Of a stretch of DNA of 64,000 nt, positions 36,205 to 47,580 are shown piece by piece. The DNA is taken from contig CP136066.1 of assembly GCA_032622095.1 (NCBI GenBank), forward strand, positions 57,874,609-57,938,608. Direction: 5' to 3'. A program made the translations under genes and the position numbers. This stretch comes from Siphonodentalium dalli (lineage: Eukaryota > Mollusca > Scaphopoda > Gadilida > Siphonodentaliidae). Numbering within the stretch: position 1 is the stretch's first letter; each line of letters begins with the position of its first letter. The notes under the pieces are model-generated. The model did no database searches. It had not been told where the DNA came from and saw nothing but the letters and a program-made list of their open reading frames with translations.

Positions 36205-36614
36205 TTTTTTTTATCATTTATTCATATTTTTGATACAATTTATCAATTATTACAGTGGTGTATTTCATAAATACATAATTCATACATAAATTAATAATCA
36301 TAGACACTGTGTATTATGACCCTGTGTATAAATTAATTTGTCGCCATGCCACTCAAATGTGTTTTACTCGATATTTGCCAGAATTTTTTTTCGTCTGATG
36401 ATTTTGGTCTTATACTTTGTGAAACTGCAGAGGAAACTAGGTTTTAAGAAAGTTCAAAGTTCTGTAATAATGGACTTTTATGCTGTGCTATGTACACTAT
36501 GGTTTTGGGATTTAATAGATAATCTTTTTTAACATAATTGGGACAAATGTCAAGAATATATTGATCGGGATTAACAAATAATGTTGGGCTTTTAAACCTC
36601 TTTGGGGAAACTTC

Positions 36615-39014
36615 TCAATGATCGAGTGAAGAGAACATATCTAGGACACTGTCCCATTTTTTCACAAATGCATTTCTAAGTGAGACATTCCATTTACATG
36701 CTTGTTTTTCAATGTTATACTCTTGGTTAAAGAAAAGAACGGCTGCTTCAAAACTTAAATTGTTTTTGCCGCATTTTGTTACGTATATATACCGCTTTGT
36801 CAACAGAATTATGCTATTTTTTGCAAGTACATTTGTTCCTGTACTTATCCCAAAGAGTATATCTTCTGTTTTTGAGGGAAGTTGTAAATTACATTTTGAG
36901 TCCAACAGTACCGATAGTTGGTTCCATATTTGTTCTACCTTTTGACAGGTAACAAATAAATGTTGTATACTTTCCCTTTCTGTCTCACAAAAAGTGCATA
37001 GATTTGATGTAGTAATTTTACATTTTTCTAGGAATACATTTGTCACCAAGGTATTAGGATTTATTTGGAATTGAAAGGCTTGCAGTTTTGTGTTTTTTGT
37101 AACTTGAAAGACTCTTGTATAGATAAATTGCCAATTAATTTGCATTGGATCGAGATTTAGCTTTTGGCACCACCCAACTTGCGCACACAGTTTGTGTGGA
37201 ACTAGCGAGTTTATGAATTTCCAATAGAGGTATTTATTCAACTTGTCTTCTTGTATGATTTTTCCAACAAGTTCGCTTTTTTGAATATTCTCCAATTTAT
37301 TTTTCGAGGCTTTTATTATTTTTTTCCAAGTTGAAGGGATGGAGTGTATTACTCCATGAAGGGTCAGATAGTTCACTTTCAAACTGTATTTGCTCGATAG
37401 TTCTTCTGTATTCATGAATGTGCCATCCTCTCGCAAAATATCATTAATATATAAAACCTGTTTGTCTATCCATTGTCTAAAATATATGGGTTTATATTGT
37501 ATTTTCATATGTACATTATGGAAAATCGGTTGACTCTTATAATCTTCTACATTTATGGGTTCCGAAGCTATCAATGCGTATGCAGATATTACATCTCTCC
37601 AGAAGGGATTCAGTTCTTTTGATATTCTCAACAAACTGGGCTTATTTAAATTAAGCATGGCCAAACCACCGTATTGGAAAATTTTGTTAAATAATAGTAA
37701 TTTCCATTCAGAAAAATTTAAGGGGTCAAGTAGTTTCTTCAGCCATGTGACCTTCAGCGATTTTGTGAAGTATTTAATATCTGGAATTTTTAGGCCTCCC
37801 TTTTCTGTATCTTGAATGAGAGTATCTCGTTTTATCTTATCGCGCTTTCCATTCCAAAAAAAACCAAATAGCAAGCCCTGCATTTCCTTTAGTATCTTAG
37901 GTTGCGGATCTGGTAACACAGACATTGTTTGAATAATTATAGGGAGTACCAGCATTTTTATTACAGTGGCCTTCCCAATATGGGACAGTGTCCTTAAAGC
38001 CCAATGCTTTAATATGTTATCTATTTTACATTTTTTTTCTTCCCAATTTTCAGACACTAACAGGGGATCTTCCAAGTTAAATAACACCCCAAGAGTTTTG
38101 AACATTCCTCTGAGATTCCATCTTAAATTAGTGTTTGTATGTAATGATTTTGTATACCCTCTTCTTTTCCCAAACCACACCGCTTCTGTTTTTTCAAAAT
38201 TTGCTCTCAACCCTGATACTCTTTCAAAGGATTTTATTAAATTTATAGTTCCATTGAGCGATGATTCACTACCGTCAAGCCAAAGTGTTGAATCATCTGC
38301 ATATTGGCTTATTTTGTATTCTGTATCATTTATTCTCACACCTTTAATGTCGTTATCATATTTGAAAGTAGCTGCAAATGTTTCAATACACAGTATGAAA
38401 AGGTAAGGTGACAATGGGTCGCCTTGTCTGACCCCTTTTTCAATATTAAAAGATTGTGATAAGTGTCCATTGTTGATGATTGAGCTGTTTGCTCCTTTGT
38501 ATAGTGTTGATACCCATTTACATATCGAATCGCCAAAGCCAAAAAAAAACAATGTTTTCTGTATGTAGTCCCAGTTTTTAGAGTCAAATGCTTTTTCATA
38601 ATCTAGAAGAAGCATTAAACCAGGGATTTTCTGTTCCTCGCATTCTAAAATCAAATCATATATTAGGCGTGTACATTCTCCAATGGAACGACCCTTTATG
38701 AATCCTTTCTGTGTATCGCTCACCATTGAGCCCAATTGAGTTTTCAATCTATTTGCTATTACAGTAGCAGCTAATTTATAATCGACGTTCAAAAGTGTGA
38801 TTGGTCTCAAGTTTTTTATATACGATTTATCCTTTCCGGGTTTAGGTAAACAAGTAATCATACCGTGACGCTGTGTCAGTGACATATGACCCTTTCTATA
38901 GGACGTATTTATAGAATTTAGTAAATAATCTGAAATGTCATTCCAGAAGAATTTATAGAACTCGGCTGTATACCCATCGACACCTGGCGACTTATTATTT
39001 TTCATAGACTTCAA
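36615..39014 (-). pseudogene. LINE reverse transcriptase portion of ORF2
   Basis: A 799-codon open frame. RT landmarks in order: SPGVDGYTAEFYK (residues 9-21), RPITLLNVDYK (70-80), TQKGFIKGRSIGE (101-113), LDYEKAFDS (137-145), GVRQGDPLSPYLF (194-206) and the catalytic YADD (238-241). The C-terminal third is the connector and zinc-knuckle-like region of L1/Tx1 ORF2 (CTFCETERESIQHLFVTC). The reading frame is intact, but the upstream ORF is broken, so the element as a whole is non-autonomous. It lies 5' of the otubain gene and is not part of it. Confidence 0.88.
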
Positions 39015-39173
39015 TGCTGTAAGCAGTTCATTGTATACAACAGACCCCTCACAACATTTAGTTTCTTCTCTAGATTTGGTATCTAAATAAGGATTTTTGG
39101 TATCTAGAAATTGGTTATATTGTATTTCTTCACAGTTTGTTTTGGTATCTGCTTTATACAGTAATTTATAAAA

Positions 39174-39365
39174 TTATCTTTGTTCTTCCAAAATTTCAGT
39201 AATATCAGTTAATGATGTACCATCTTCTCGTATTACTTTTGGGATTAGCTTCTCAGTAAAGTGCCTTTTCTCTAAATAAGCAAAGTATTTTGTATTTTTT
39301 TCCCCTTCTGCATACCATTGGGCCTTTGCACTAGTCATTAAACCTTTTACTTGTATTTGTCTCAT
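39174..39365 (-). pseudogene. LINE ORF2 linker fragment
   Basis: A frame of about 63 codons containing KAQWYAEGEKNTKYFAYLEK, the conserved segment just upstream of the RT in L1/Tx1 ORF2. Stops at 39174 and 39375 separate it from RT and endonuclease. Confidence 0.75.
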
Positions 39366-39374
39366 TGTATAAAG

Positions 39375-40304
39375 TTAATTTTCTAGTTTTTCAGCTGATA
39401 GCTTAAAGTGTTCATCTTTAGTTTCATCAAATTTTTTCTGATTATAAAGTAACTTTTGTTCTAACTCATTTTGTTTCTTAATTTGAGATTTCTTTTTGTT
39501 TGCGCAGTAAGCAATGGTTTTTCCTCGCACTCCCAGTTTAATCATTTCCCACAACATTTGATCATCCACTGTATATTTGGTTTCTGCGTTTTCAATGGTA
39601 TATTGATCCACAATTTTTATGATTGTTTCTTTTATTTGTTCCACATATATATGATCAGAAAGAAGGGAGTTATTGAATTTCCATGTTCCATTTCCTCTTT
39701 TCTGAGAGTTGAAAGCCAGTTCTAAATTTACTTGTGAATGATCTGATTTGTATTTTGTACCTATGTCCACTGATAATACATAGGGTTCCAAATCTTTAGA
39801 TATTAGGAAATAGTCAAGTCTACTACATTTTTTATTGGGACCATACCATGTATATCTATTGCGATTTGGGTTTCTTTGTCTCCAGATGTCTACCAGATCA
39901 AGTTCTTTCATTATATTTTTAACTTTCTCTTGGTTTTTGGGGTTGTTTTGTCTGTTATACATGTAGTTGTATGTGTCTAAGTCATAGTTTTGGACAACAT
40001 TCCAATCACCAACCCAGAGTGTCGATAGGTTGCCAAGTTCTATAACTTTTTCTTTTATTTCTTCGAAAAAATTTGGGTCCTCTTTATTTGGGCCATATAT
40101 TGCAATTATCGATAGCCTTTGATTTTGTATTGTAATATCGAAAATAATAAAATTACCTTTTTGGTCTAAATATTCTTGGTTAATTTTGAAATCGAAGGTG
40201 CTCTTGAATCCTATTGCTATCCCTCTACTGCTACTATTTAGAGATGTAAATTTCATTTCAATTCGTGAACTAGCTGTTAGGCAATGAAGCCAAATGATTT
40301 TCAT
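39375..40304 (-). pseudogene. LINE APE-type endonuclease fragment
   Basis: A 309-codon frame with APE motifs LSIIAIYGPNKE, LWVGDWNVVQNYDLD, NRYTWYGPNKKCSRLDYFLI and the terminal SDHSQVNLEL. The N-terminal metal-binding and QETH-containing part is absent because the element is cut short at about 40330. The C-terminal coiled segment ends at a TAA. Confidence 0.82.
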
Positions 40305-40377
40305 TATTCCATGTCTGAATTACAGAATTACTTGCTCTCTAGTCTACCATATACTGGTCTCCCACTGCACAAAGTAA

Positions 40378-40929
40378 CTAATTTGGTTTCATTGACTTGG
40401 CTTTTAGTTTCTCAAATAGTTCATGAAATTCTCTTTCTTTCTTCACTGTACTAAACTTCTGCTGAATGTGTAGCAACTGACAAGAAACTAACAGTGTCTG
40501 GGTCACGGTCGGAATCAATCCAGCTTCAACCCACAGAAGATTTACAAGTTCATAAAAGCCGACACTTAACTTATTTATCAGTGTGTTGATGCGGTTGTTC
40601 CATCCTTTGTTGTGGTTGTTCATTCGCACATGCATATCAAACACAGACCAGCAATCTAATGGAAACGTTGTGCTTGTCATCCAGAAACAGTCTATTTAGC
40701 CAAGATGTTTGTCGAGTCCTGATTCAGGTGAACAGTCGACGATGAGAGATTTTGTGTCATCAAATGTCGTAGTACTAATACATGCGGTGGCAGACACAGC
40801 AGGCTCCTTTGGTATTTGCACATGTGGCCCATTCTCAATAAAACCATGCATTTGATGTCGCCACAATCTCTTCCTTGAATGGCAAGCATGTCTATCATTC
40901 TGTGGTGACTCAATGATAGGACAACGCAA
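40378..40929 (-). pseudogene. MULE transposase relic: FLYWCH-like piece plus C-terminal piece
   Basis: The segment 40680-40378 (100 codons) reads CWSVFDMHVRMNNHNKGWNN then RINTLINK, the C-terminal signature (R-T-N-N-x-x-E-G-W-H-x-R) of MULE transposases with FLYWCH fingers found in marine invertebrates, followed by a basic tail. The frame just upstream (40929-40692) holds a short segment resembling the end of a FLYWCH finger (IENGPHVQIPKEP). The DDE core between them is missing, so this is an internally deleted, dead copy. Confidence 0.6.
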
Positions 40930-40999
40930 CCTGATTATAATGCGCTAGTCAGTGGTCGCTGACCTTCGATTAAAGGTGTCCGCCACGACCTTCAAATAT

Positions 41000-43900
41000 G
41001 GCCAAATGTAACATTCGTTACTGTCGCCACTGCGCTATTCGGCGTGTTATCGCCCATTAATCAGTATTTCACCAAAGCCAGAGTCCCCGTCATATTTTTT
41101 TTATTTGTACGGGATGTCGCCGGAATCCGGGAAAATTTGGATAAACTGTTCAGATGGTATATTGCAGAATTTAAAAACCTTTTTCATTGACAATAATCGT
41201 TCAAAAGTATAGCGCTTGGTCATATCACCTCACAGTAAGGAGTAATCAGGCTTTCATTTTGTTTAGGTTGACTCGTGTCACGACGGGGAATGAAAAAGGT
41301 CAATTTAGACGTTTTAAAGTAACATTCGTTACCGTGTGTTTATAGTGTTTGAACAGAACAATTGGTGTATAATCATCTCTGATACATCGCGAGTTGTATA
41401 ATAAGTATGATCATGCCATTTTGTTAAATCTGATGTGAAATGGTTCCTCACTCTAACTCAAATTGTCGAAAAAATGTAACATTCGTTACTGTTACTTTCG
41501 TTACCATTTTACTAGCCCTTTGAGAAATATTTCTCTTTTTATGCCACGTGCATGCAACATGCGTGAATTGATGTCAAACGCATCGACAACACATATATGA
41601 AGAAGACCACCACAATACCTCCTTATCCGTCAACGAAAATTCATATTTTGCACGTTAGTGATATATCTAAAAACTATAAACAAATGTATCAATGCACCTC
41701 GCATTTAATGTAATCATTTGCTCGCGTGTCATTGAACCGGAGTGTGTAATATGTGGCCATATATTTCTGAAATCTTGCAAACCCGATTGTGACAACATCC
41801 TAAAAGATTTCCTGACACATATAGCTTTGTCAGTGACGCCATTAAAGGCGGGAAACGTTCGTTACCGTATGTAACAAAAGTTACATAATGACTGTTTTTG
41901 AGAGCTTCTGTGTTCACACTCAGCATTGGATTACTGGCGCTTTTGTTTATTGTAAAAAAAATAACTGAGCACAGCGAAATTGTCTTTATTGGCAATAATG
42001 ATTACTTTCTGTCCATAATTAGCATTTCACGAATTACATGTCACATGTTGTGACATCATCACATGGAGTTAATTGTCATTGCCCAGCGTTACTTTATATA
42101 ACTTTTTGGTAATTATGTTCTAGTCAGTTCAATCGAAGGCCTATATTTTTACACCAAAGTTCACACTGTCGGAATGGACCATGTTCGCACCAACCAATGT
42201 CAATGACAATAGGCCGGGCCTACTATAAATTATTTGGTATCAATTGTTTCGCATGGAAGTTAAATATAATATGGAATAACAAAATGTAGTGGGTGAATAA
42301 TATCACTATATATCTGATGTCTCGTTTCCAATTGTCTGTGAGTGATTTATTTCATCAAGCTAGCGTCTGTCATGAAACGCACCTCCCCTCGTGTCATACA
42401 TCACTACGCTGCAGCAACCTAAATTATGCCACGAATCTCGATTCGAGCTACGTCCCAAGTCATATATATCATATACCACTCGTTCGCCTGAAATCTTTCT
42501 GACATATTTTGTTTATACAGTCATGTGCCTTATGTGTTTCACATTGGAAGTGGCCCAGGTCACGATTTCATGATTTGGGTGACTTATATATGTGAGCCAA
42601 TGTTGCAAAAAAACAATGAATTGGCTATATGCTCTGGGGGAAATTCCACATTTTAAGCGCCGCAAACCAAACATTGGCTCACAACCTTAACATAAACCAT
42701 GCAATTTCGAGATATCTGGAATCTTCACTTGATGTGACGTGCAATTATATTAGGAATCATGTATTGACTGAGATATATAACATGCGTCACCCGTCAGAAC
42801 AGCAGAAAGTGCCCACGTTTTGAACTAGCGGAATACGGTCTACATGCATATGTGGATGTATAGCTAGAGTAGACATTCATGACATGATATATTAGACTAT
42901 CACTTGATAATATAGTTATATTCGGTTGTGGACTACTTGTGTTTCATCTGCATGTCTTATAATAAACTACAACAAAATAAAATATTTATTCTTGACTATT
43001 TCATCACACATGCAGTATATATAAATTGACACAGTGTCACCCTAAATTCGAAATACATAGCCCATTCCTATTTTGACTCTCGGCATTTAGTAGCACTCCA
43101 TGTGCATGCATGGGGTGACATGTGATACATGCGATAGGGTAATGTTCATATTTCATTCTTGAACTTCTAATCCAAGTCTTTCATTCTTGGACGATTGTTC
43201 TCCATGTCTGTTTCTGATGTATTTGCCGCATTCTATCAGTTGTTTCAGTCTTGTTGTATGGACAGTTTTGCTGAGCACCGACTGGTCTTTGAACGTGTAA
43301 CATTCGTTACGCATGATTATCTTCCCGGTGAATACAATGGTACATATGTGCATGATCACATTAGAATCACATGCATACATGTATCATGCGAATGATGTTT
43401 CAGGTATATATCTATATATATATAGGTACATGTATGAGGTGTGATCTGTATATCGCCATCAATTATAATGGCATGCTGGATCATACAGTAACCTTCGTTA
43501 CAAAGTTGCCTATAAGTCACATGTTGTTTCATATCTAGTTTTGAACTGAGATGGTGAACCATCCACCTTTAATACTTTGCAGTAAACTGTATACAGAACA
43601 TAAACTAGGAAACCTCATAAATATAAGCAAGGCAATCGCGCTAAAGGAAAATTATAACCCTTGTAACATTCGTTACATTTATATACATGAATCATCGATC
43701 ACGTTAGAACGTTTTCAGTTGGAAGTTTCTCAAAAGTAGGTTGTTGGCATATATATCTAATTCAATAGTAACTGATAAAAACAAAAGTAGCTCAAAATAA
43801 CTTGTATGAATTTATAAATAAACAACTAAACTAGAATGAGTTTTCATGTATGACGAATTTGTCTCGCTTCATTTAATTGTCAGTCAGTGTCAGAACTATT

Positions 43901-44100
43901 AATTGTGCATTTGTTGTTTATACTCTTAGATCGAAGTTAATGATTAGTTGAACAAAGACAATGAGACATGGGCCTCATCACCCACAGAAACCCGAGCATG
44001 TGTTCCATAAACGCGACTTAATGTCATGGATGATGGTTTAGGTTATACAGAGTAACGAATGTTACAAGTGAGAAAATATGCCTTTGTTGCATTGTACAGG
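41000..44100. other. 3-kb tract between MULE relics, no gene
   Basis: Apart from the GTAAC-N4-GTTAC sites there is no credible ORF, tandem repeat or RNA gene. AT-rich with CATATATA-type microsatellite text near 43390-43430. Confidence 0.5.
41008..44065. repeat. Scattered palindromic motif GTAAC-N4-GTTAC
   Basis: Full sites at 41008-41021, 41319-41332, 41476-41489, 41871-41884 (centre AAAA), 43297-43310, 43488-43501, 43663-43676 and 44052-44065 (opposite orientation). Weaker variants lie at 41491-41504 and 41852-41865. The usual form is GTAACATTCGTTAC. I noticed no copy elsewhere in the window. The array lies exactly between the two MULE relics; spacing is irregular, so it is not a tandem repeat. 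Confidence 0.85.
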
Positions 44101-44620
44101 GCACTGCTATAAAACCGAGAAATTAGCTCAATTGTTTGCATCTTTTCGTTTTTTGAAAACCTAGAACTCTCAACAAAAATTGTAAATTTATTTTGTTTCG
44201 AAATATCGCGATTATTTTTTTCAATTTCACTACTCCTAAATGCACCGTCTTATTGAGAATGGGCCATGTAGGTATCAGCTCTATATGTTGGTGCAAGTCC
44301 ATAACCAGAAATTTGCCTGGGTCCAATGAAATGCACATCCCTGAGAACTGGGAAAATGGTCCGAAACGCCTGCCACTCAGCAGCTTCAAAATCCAGGACT
44401 GCCTATTTCATCGAAACACGTGGAAGGTTGTCCTTTAGATGTTGCAGCACACTAATATAATCATCTTTGCGTTTGCCTGACATGAACGCCAAAAGTTCTT
44501 GATTGATGGTGTCACCCTGTTTCAAGAATCCATGAACTCACAACTGTTGAATGGAAGTGTGACAGCTTTGAATGTTGCGTCGATGAACCATGTCTTTGTG
44601 AATGATAACATTGTTGCCAT
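44100..44620 (-). pseudogene. MULE transposase core fragment, broken
   Basis: Read on the minus strand: WFIDATFKAVTLPF (first catalytic Asp at 44581-44579), a frame change, then KQGDTINQELLAFMSGKRKDD and YISVLQHLKDNLP, an in-frame TAG at 44405-44403, then AVLDFEAAEWQAFRTIFPVL with the second Asp (44393-44391). This is the MULE DDE core. The frame change and stop make it inactive. Confidence 0.7.
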
Positions 44621-44929
44621 GTATAAGGAGTATAATATAATATGCCTCTGTGTCGCAACAATTACAATTTACATCACCTTGAACATATGAAGTCAGAAGA
44701 AATCCCTCTGGAATATGATATAAATCATGAATTTTTACTCTAAATCTGGTGCCGTGGTGGGTTTGATGGTTGGTTCTCCTCGCGAATCCTGTTAGCCATC
44801 CTTGCATACGAATCCAGTTTTTATAGTGTTCCTATGCTGATCCTGATGGAAGATGCTTTTTAATTTAACTGCAGATGTTGTGATCGTAGACATACCGCTA
44901 TTCTCAAAGTAATTGACCAGAAAAACGGG

Positions 44930-45210
44930 GTGATACCCCGGTCATGACCGGTGTGATACCGGTAATAAACGGTAGCGGTATCGCGACGGTCATGGCGTGG
45001 AGTTACGGTATTGGGCGATAATGATACCGTACCGTGGTCTTTTACCGGGCACCGCATTAATTTTGTTGAATACCGCGGTGATTTTCATGGAACTCTTTTA
45101 GGGGAGGTATTTACTCACACATACTTGTTCGCGTTAACAAGCGGTATCAGTACCGCGGTATTGGAGGATACCGCGGTATAGTACCGCCATATTAACGCCA
45201 TAACGGGGTG
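44930..45210. repeat. Tract of short ACCG/CGGT palindromes
   Basis: Dense runs such as GACCGGTGTGATACCGGTAA, ATACCGCGGTAT and GTATCAGTACCGCGGTATTG. Locally GC-richer than its surroundings. Each unit is a near palindrome; no ORF or gene. Confidence 0.7.
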
Positions 45211-45539
45211 ACACCACATTATTGGTGGTCAATTACAATGTAAAATATTTTTGCGCTTAATTGCAATAAGAATATTTATTACAATTTCCTTATTGTGCTT
45301 AAGCGCAATTAGATCTTAAATGTCAATTTGGCTTCCCATAAGGCATAACAGCTGCGGTCCAATTCCCGTTTATACACACCTCAAGTTGCAACGAAATTAG
45401 GCAATATTTTAAATTGTAAATTATAACATGCTAACACCCTCTCGAATCGTTGAATATATCATGTAAAGTCAATAAAATACAGCAATATGGCATACTTTTA
45501 CTAAACCATTCTTACTTGGATCATAAGAAGAATTATCGA

Positions 45540-46300
45540 GTGCAGAATTGGTTTCGGCCATTTTTACAATAGAGTTACTTCCCATATGCGGTCTGATTCA
45601 GCCAATCAAAATCTCTCTAAGAACAGGTGCCCGTGGCAACTTCTTAATTTATCAATGGCGGCCGTCAGTCGAAAACATCAGTCAGGAAGATTTGACAGAA
45701 ACACTTTTTAAGCTCGTGTTCTTAATTAATTACAAGTCTTACAGAAGCTGCTACACACCTTACAAGGTTTATAAAAGGGCCATATAATGTTATTGTTGAC
45801 GTAATCCTGTTTAAATTTTATACATTTTTTCTTCTTTTTGCACTTTGCAGAATAAAAATAAAATGAGTTTACTATTTTAGTATTTTTACTCAGGCCAAAA
45901 GGAAGAATACCTGAGTTTAGGGTAAACATGACATTTCATGACATTTTATTACTATGTCCTTTTCTGTCAGTTCAGAATCCGTGTGGTACCGGTTCACGCA
46001 CGACAACATGTCTGTGCTATAGTTGACAGGCGCCATGATGTTTCTATTCTGATTCATATGAACGCATTTGTGAAGTTTAATAGCTAAAACACAGGATCTA
46101 TCCGCACACGGAAGTGTTTCCGCCATATTCAATCGGCAAAATATCCGGTTACTTTTGATTTGCTAGTTAATACATATTCCGGCCCAAGTATTGCATGTTT
46201 TCTGGTTTCCGCTTTCGAGAAATCGGCGATGTTTGCCAAACAATGACGAGGGAATACGAATATAGCTACAACAACAATGGCGGCACTTCCGTTTTTCGTG
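45540..46300. promoter_or_regulatory. Possible promoter-like region with YY1-type CGCCAT motifs
   Basis: Motifs of the GCCAT/ATGGC type occur at 45556 (CGGCCATTTT), 45654 (AATGGCGGCC), 46031 (GCGCCATGAT), 46118 (TCCGCCATAT) and 46275 (AATGGCGGCA). The stretch is less AT-rich than its neighbours. It could hold a 5' non-coding exon of the downstream plus-strand gene. No TATA box or confirmed start. Confidence 0.3.
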
Positions 46301-46439
46301 AATTGACGATATTTGCAAGGAAATGGTTTACTTGTTTAAGCTAATTCCGTAGTCGCGAATTCCTAATTACAAAAAAATAAAATGAAGTCGGAGGAAATTT
46401 TTGAAAAACGATAAAATGGAATTTGGCGGCAGGTTTTGA

Positions 46440-47075
46440 GTAGGGGCGGGCGGGTTACCCTAAACACAGGTATTCTTCGTGTTGGCCTCATCTATAATAT
46501 GTTTTGGAACTTCTGTCTGTATCATATGTATGTATGTGTGTTATCTGACTCAAAAACTGCTAGACCGATTGAAGTACATGTATATACAACGACACGAAGA
46601 GTAACCATGTACGTCGCATCATCAAATGAACTGTGGACTGTTTGCAACAAATATTAGTGCAGGTGCTCATGTTGTCGGAATCACTTTGATACATGATCAA
46701 AGTTTGTTAACCCCTCGGTTGTGGATCAAAGTAAAACTGTGTAAAACAAACATGGTATTCAACAATAGCCCGCAGCATTTTCCAACATCCGAAATAAATA
46801 ACGCAGATTAATCGATGATGGGAATGGTAATCGATTATCGGCTTTATCAATGGTTCATCGATTATACAATTAATTGTGGCAGCCCTACTTTGAACCCGGG
46901 AACAATATGGGCAGGTCCAATTTCAAGTGCGACCATGTCCTTGACCTTGCTCATATACGCCCATATAACTATGTTTCGGGATCGATCGAACAATAGTTTT
47001 TTTCATTCTCCTAATACTTTTCAACGTTGTTCCCTAAATAGCCCGGACGAAGTCGGGCACATCAGCTAGTTTACT
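46440..47075 (+). mobile_element. Possible Helitron-like non-autonomous element
   Basis: CTGACTCAAAAACTGCTAGA at 46540 resembles text common near one end of such repeats. The right end has a small hairpin CCCGGACGAAGTCGGG (47042) followed by CAGCTAGT, fitting a 3' hairpin plus CTAG before T. The left end is unresolved and the piece 46800-46890 may be a separate hAT relic. Confidence 0.35.
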
Positions 47076-47580
47076 ATAATTTAATGATCTGATTAATAAT
47101 TGAGAATAATTACAGTATAATGATAAATGTCTATCCTGTTTGTAGCTTCAATGCTATCTCCCATATTGGGCATTTTAACAGATTTTGAACTTTAAAAAAA
47201 ATTCACTTCTGACAAGTTCTGTAGTACTGTACTGGTATAGGCGCTATGACTATGGTACTAATATACCGGTACTACTATTACTATTGGTACTAATGCAAAG
47301 TAATGTCACGGTCCACACTACACAGAACAAGACAAGAGTCTGTTGAAAAAATGAATAGCATCGAAACAAAAGTAAGCAATGTCCTGAATCAGGCACCCAT
47401 CCATGATCTATCTTCTAGTCTGTGAACCTGACGTATATAATCAGAGCAAAGCTCTATTATCTATATGTACCGGTATATAGCTCTGTTAGAATAGTCGTGT
47501 CCACAGACTATCATCCATCTCCAGATACAGATTGTCAGCAATACCAATGTTATTACTGTATCATACAACTTCCTTGTTGT

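Larger units (their letters stand above)
36205..40340 (-). mobile_element. Truncated Tx1/L1-like LINE (APE endonuclease plus reverse transcriptase)
   Basis: A non-LTR retrotransposon lies on the minus strand. It carries APE endonuclease and RT parts of one original ORF2, now split by stops and frame changes between 39014 and 39375. The N-terminal part of the endonuclease is missing where it meets a MULE fragment at about 40340-40378. A T-rich tract near 36205 could be the complement of a poly-A tail, but that 3' limit is uncertain. The FIKGRS and LDYEKAFDS motifs are typical of the L1/Tx1 group. Confidence 0.8.

Noticed and set aside
37966-38406. Plus-strand ORFs of 80-150 codons across 36.7-39.7 kb
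   Set aside because: They are antisense shadows of the LINE ORF2.
41008-44065. CRISPR-like array
   Set aside because: Spacing is irregular, the motif is only 14 bp and the genome is clearly animal.
46276-46305. ATGGCGGCACTTCCG (MAALPFFVN) and ATGGCGGCCGTC at 45654 as gene starts
   Set aside because: Both frames close within 20 codons without a good donor; treated as possible YY1-type motifs.
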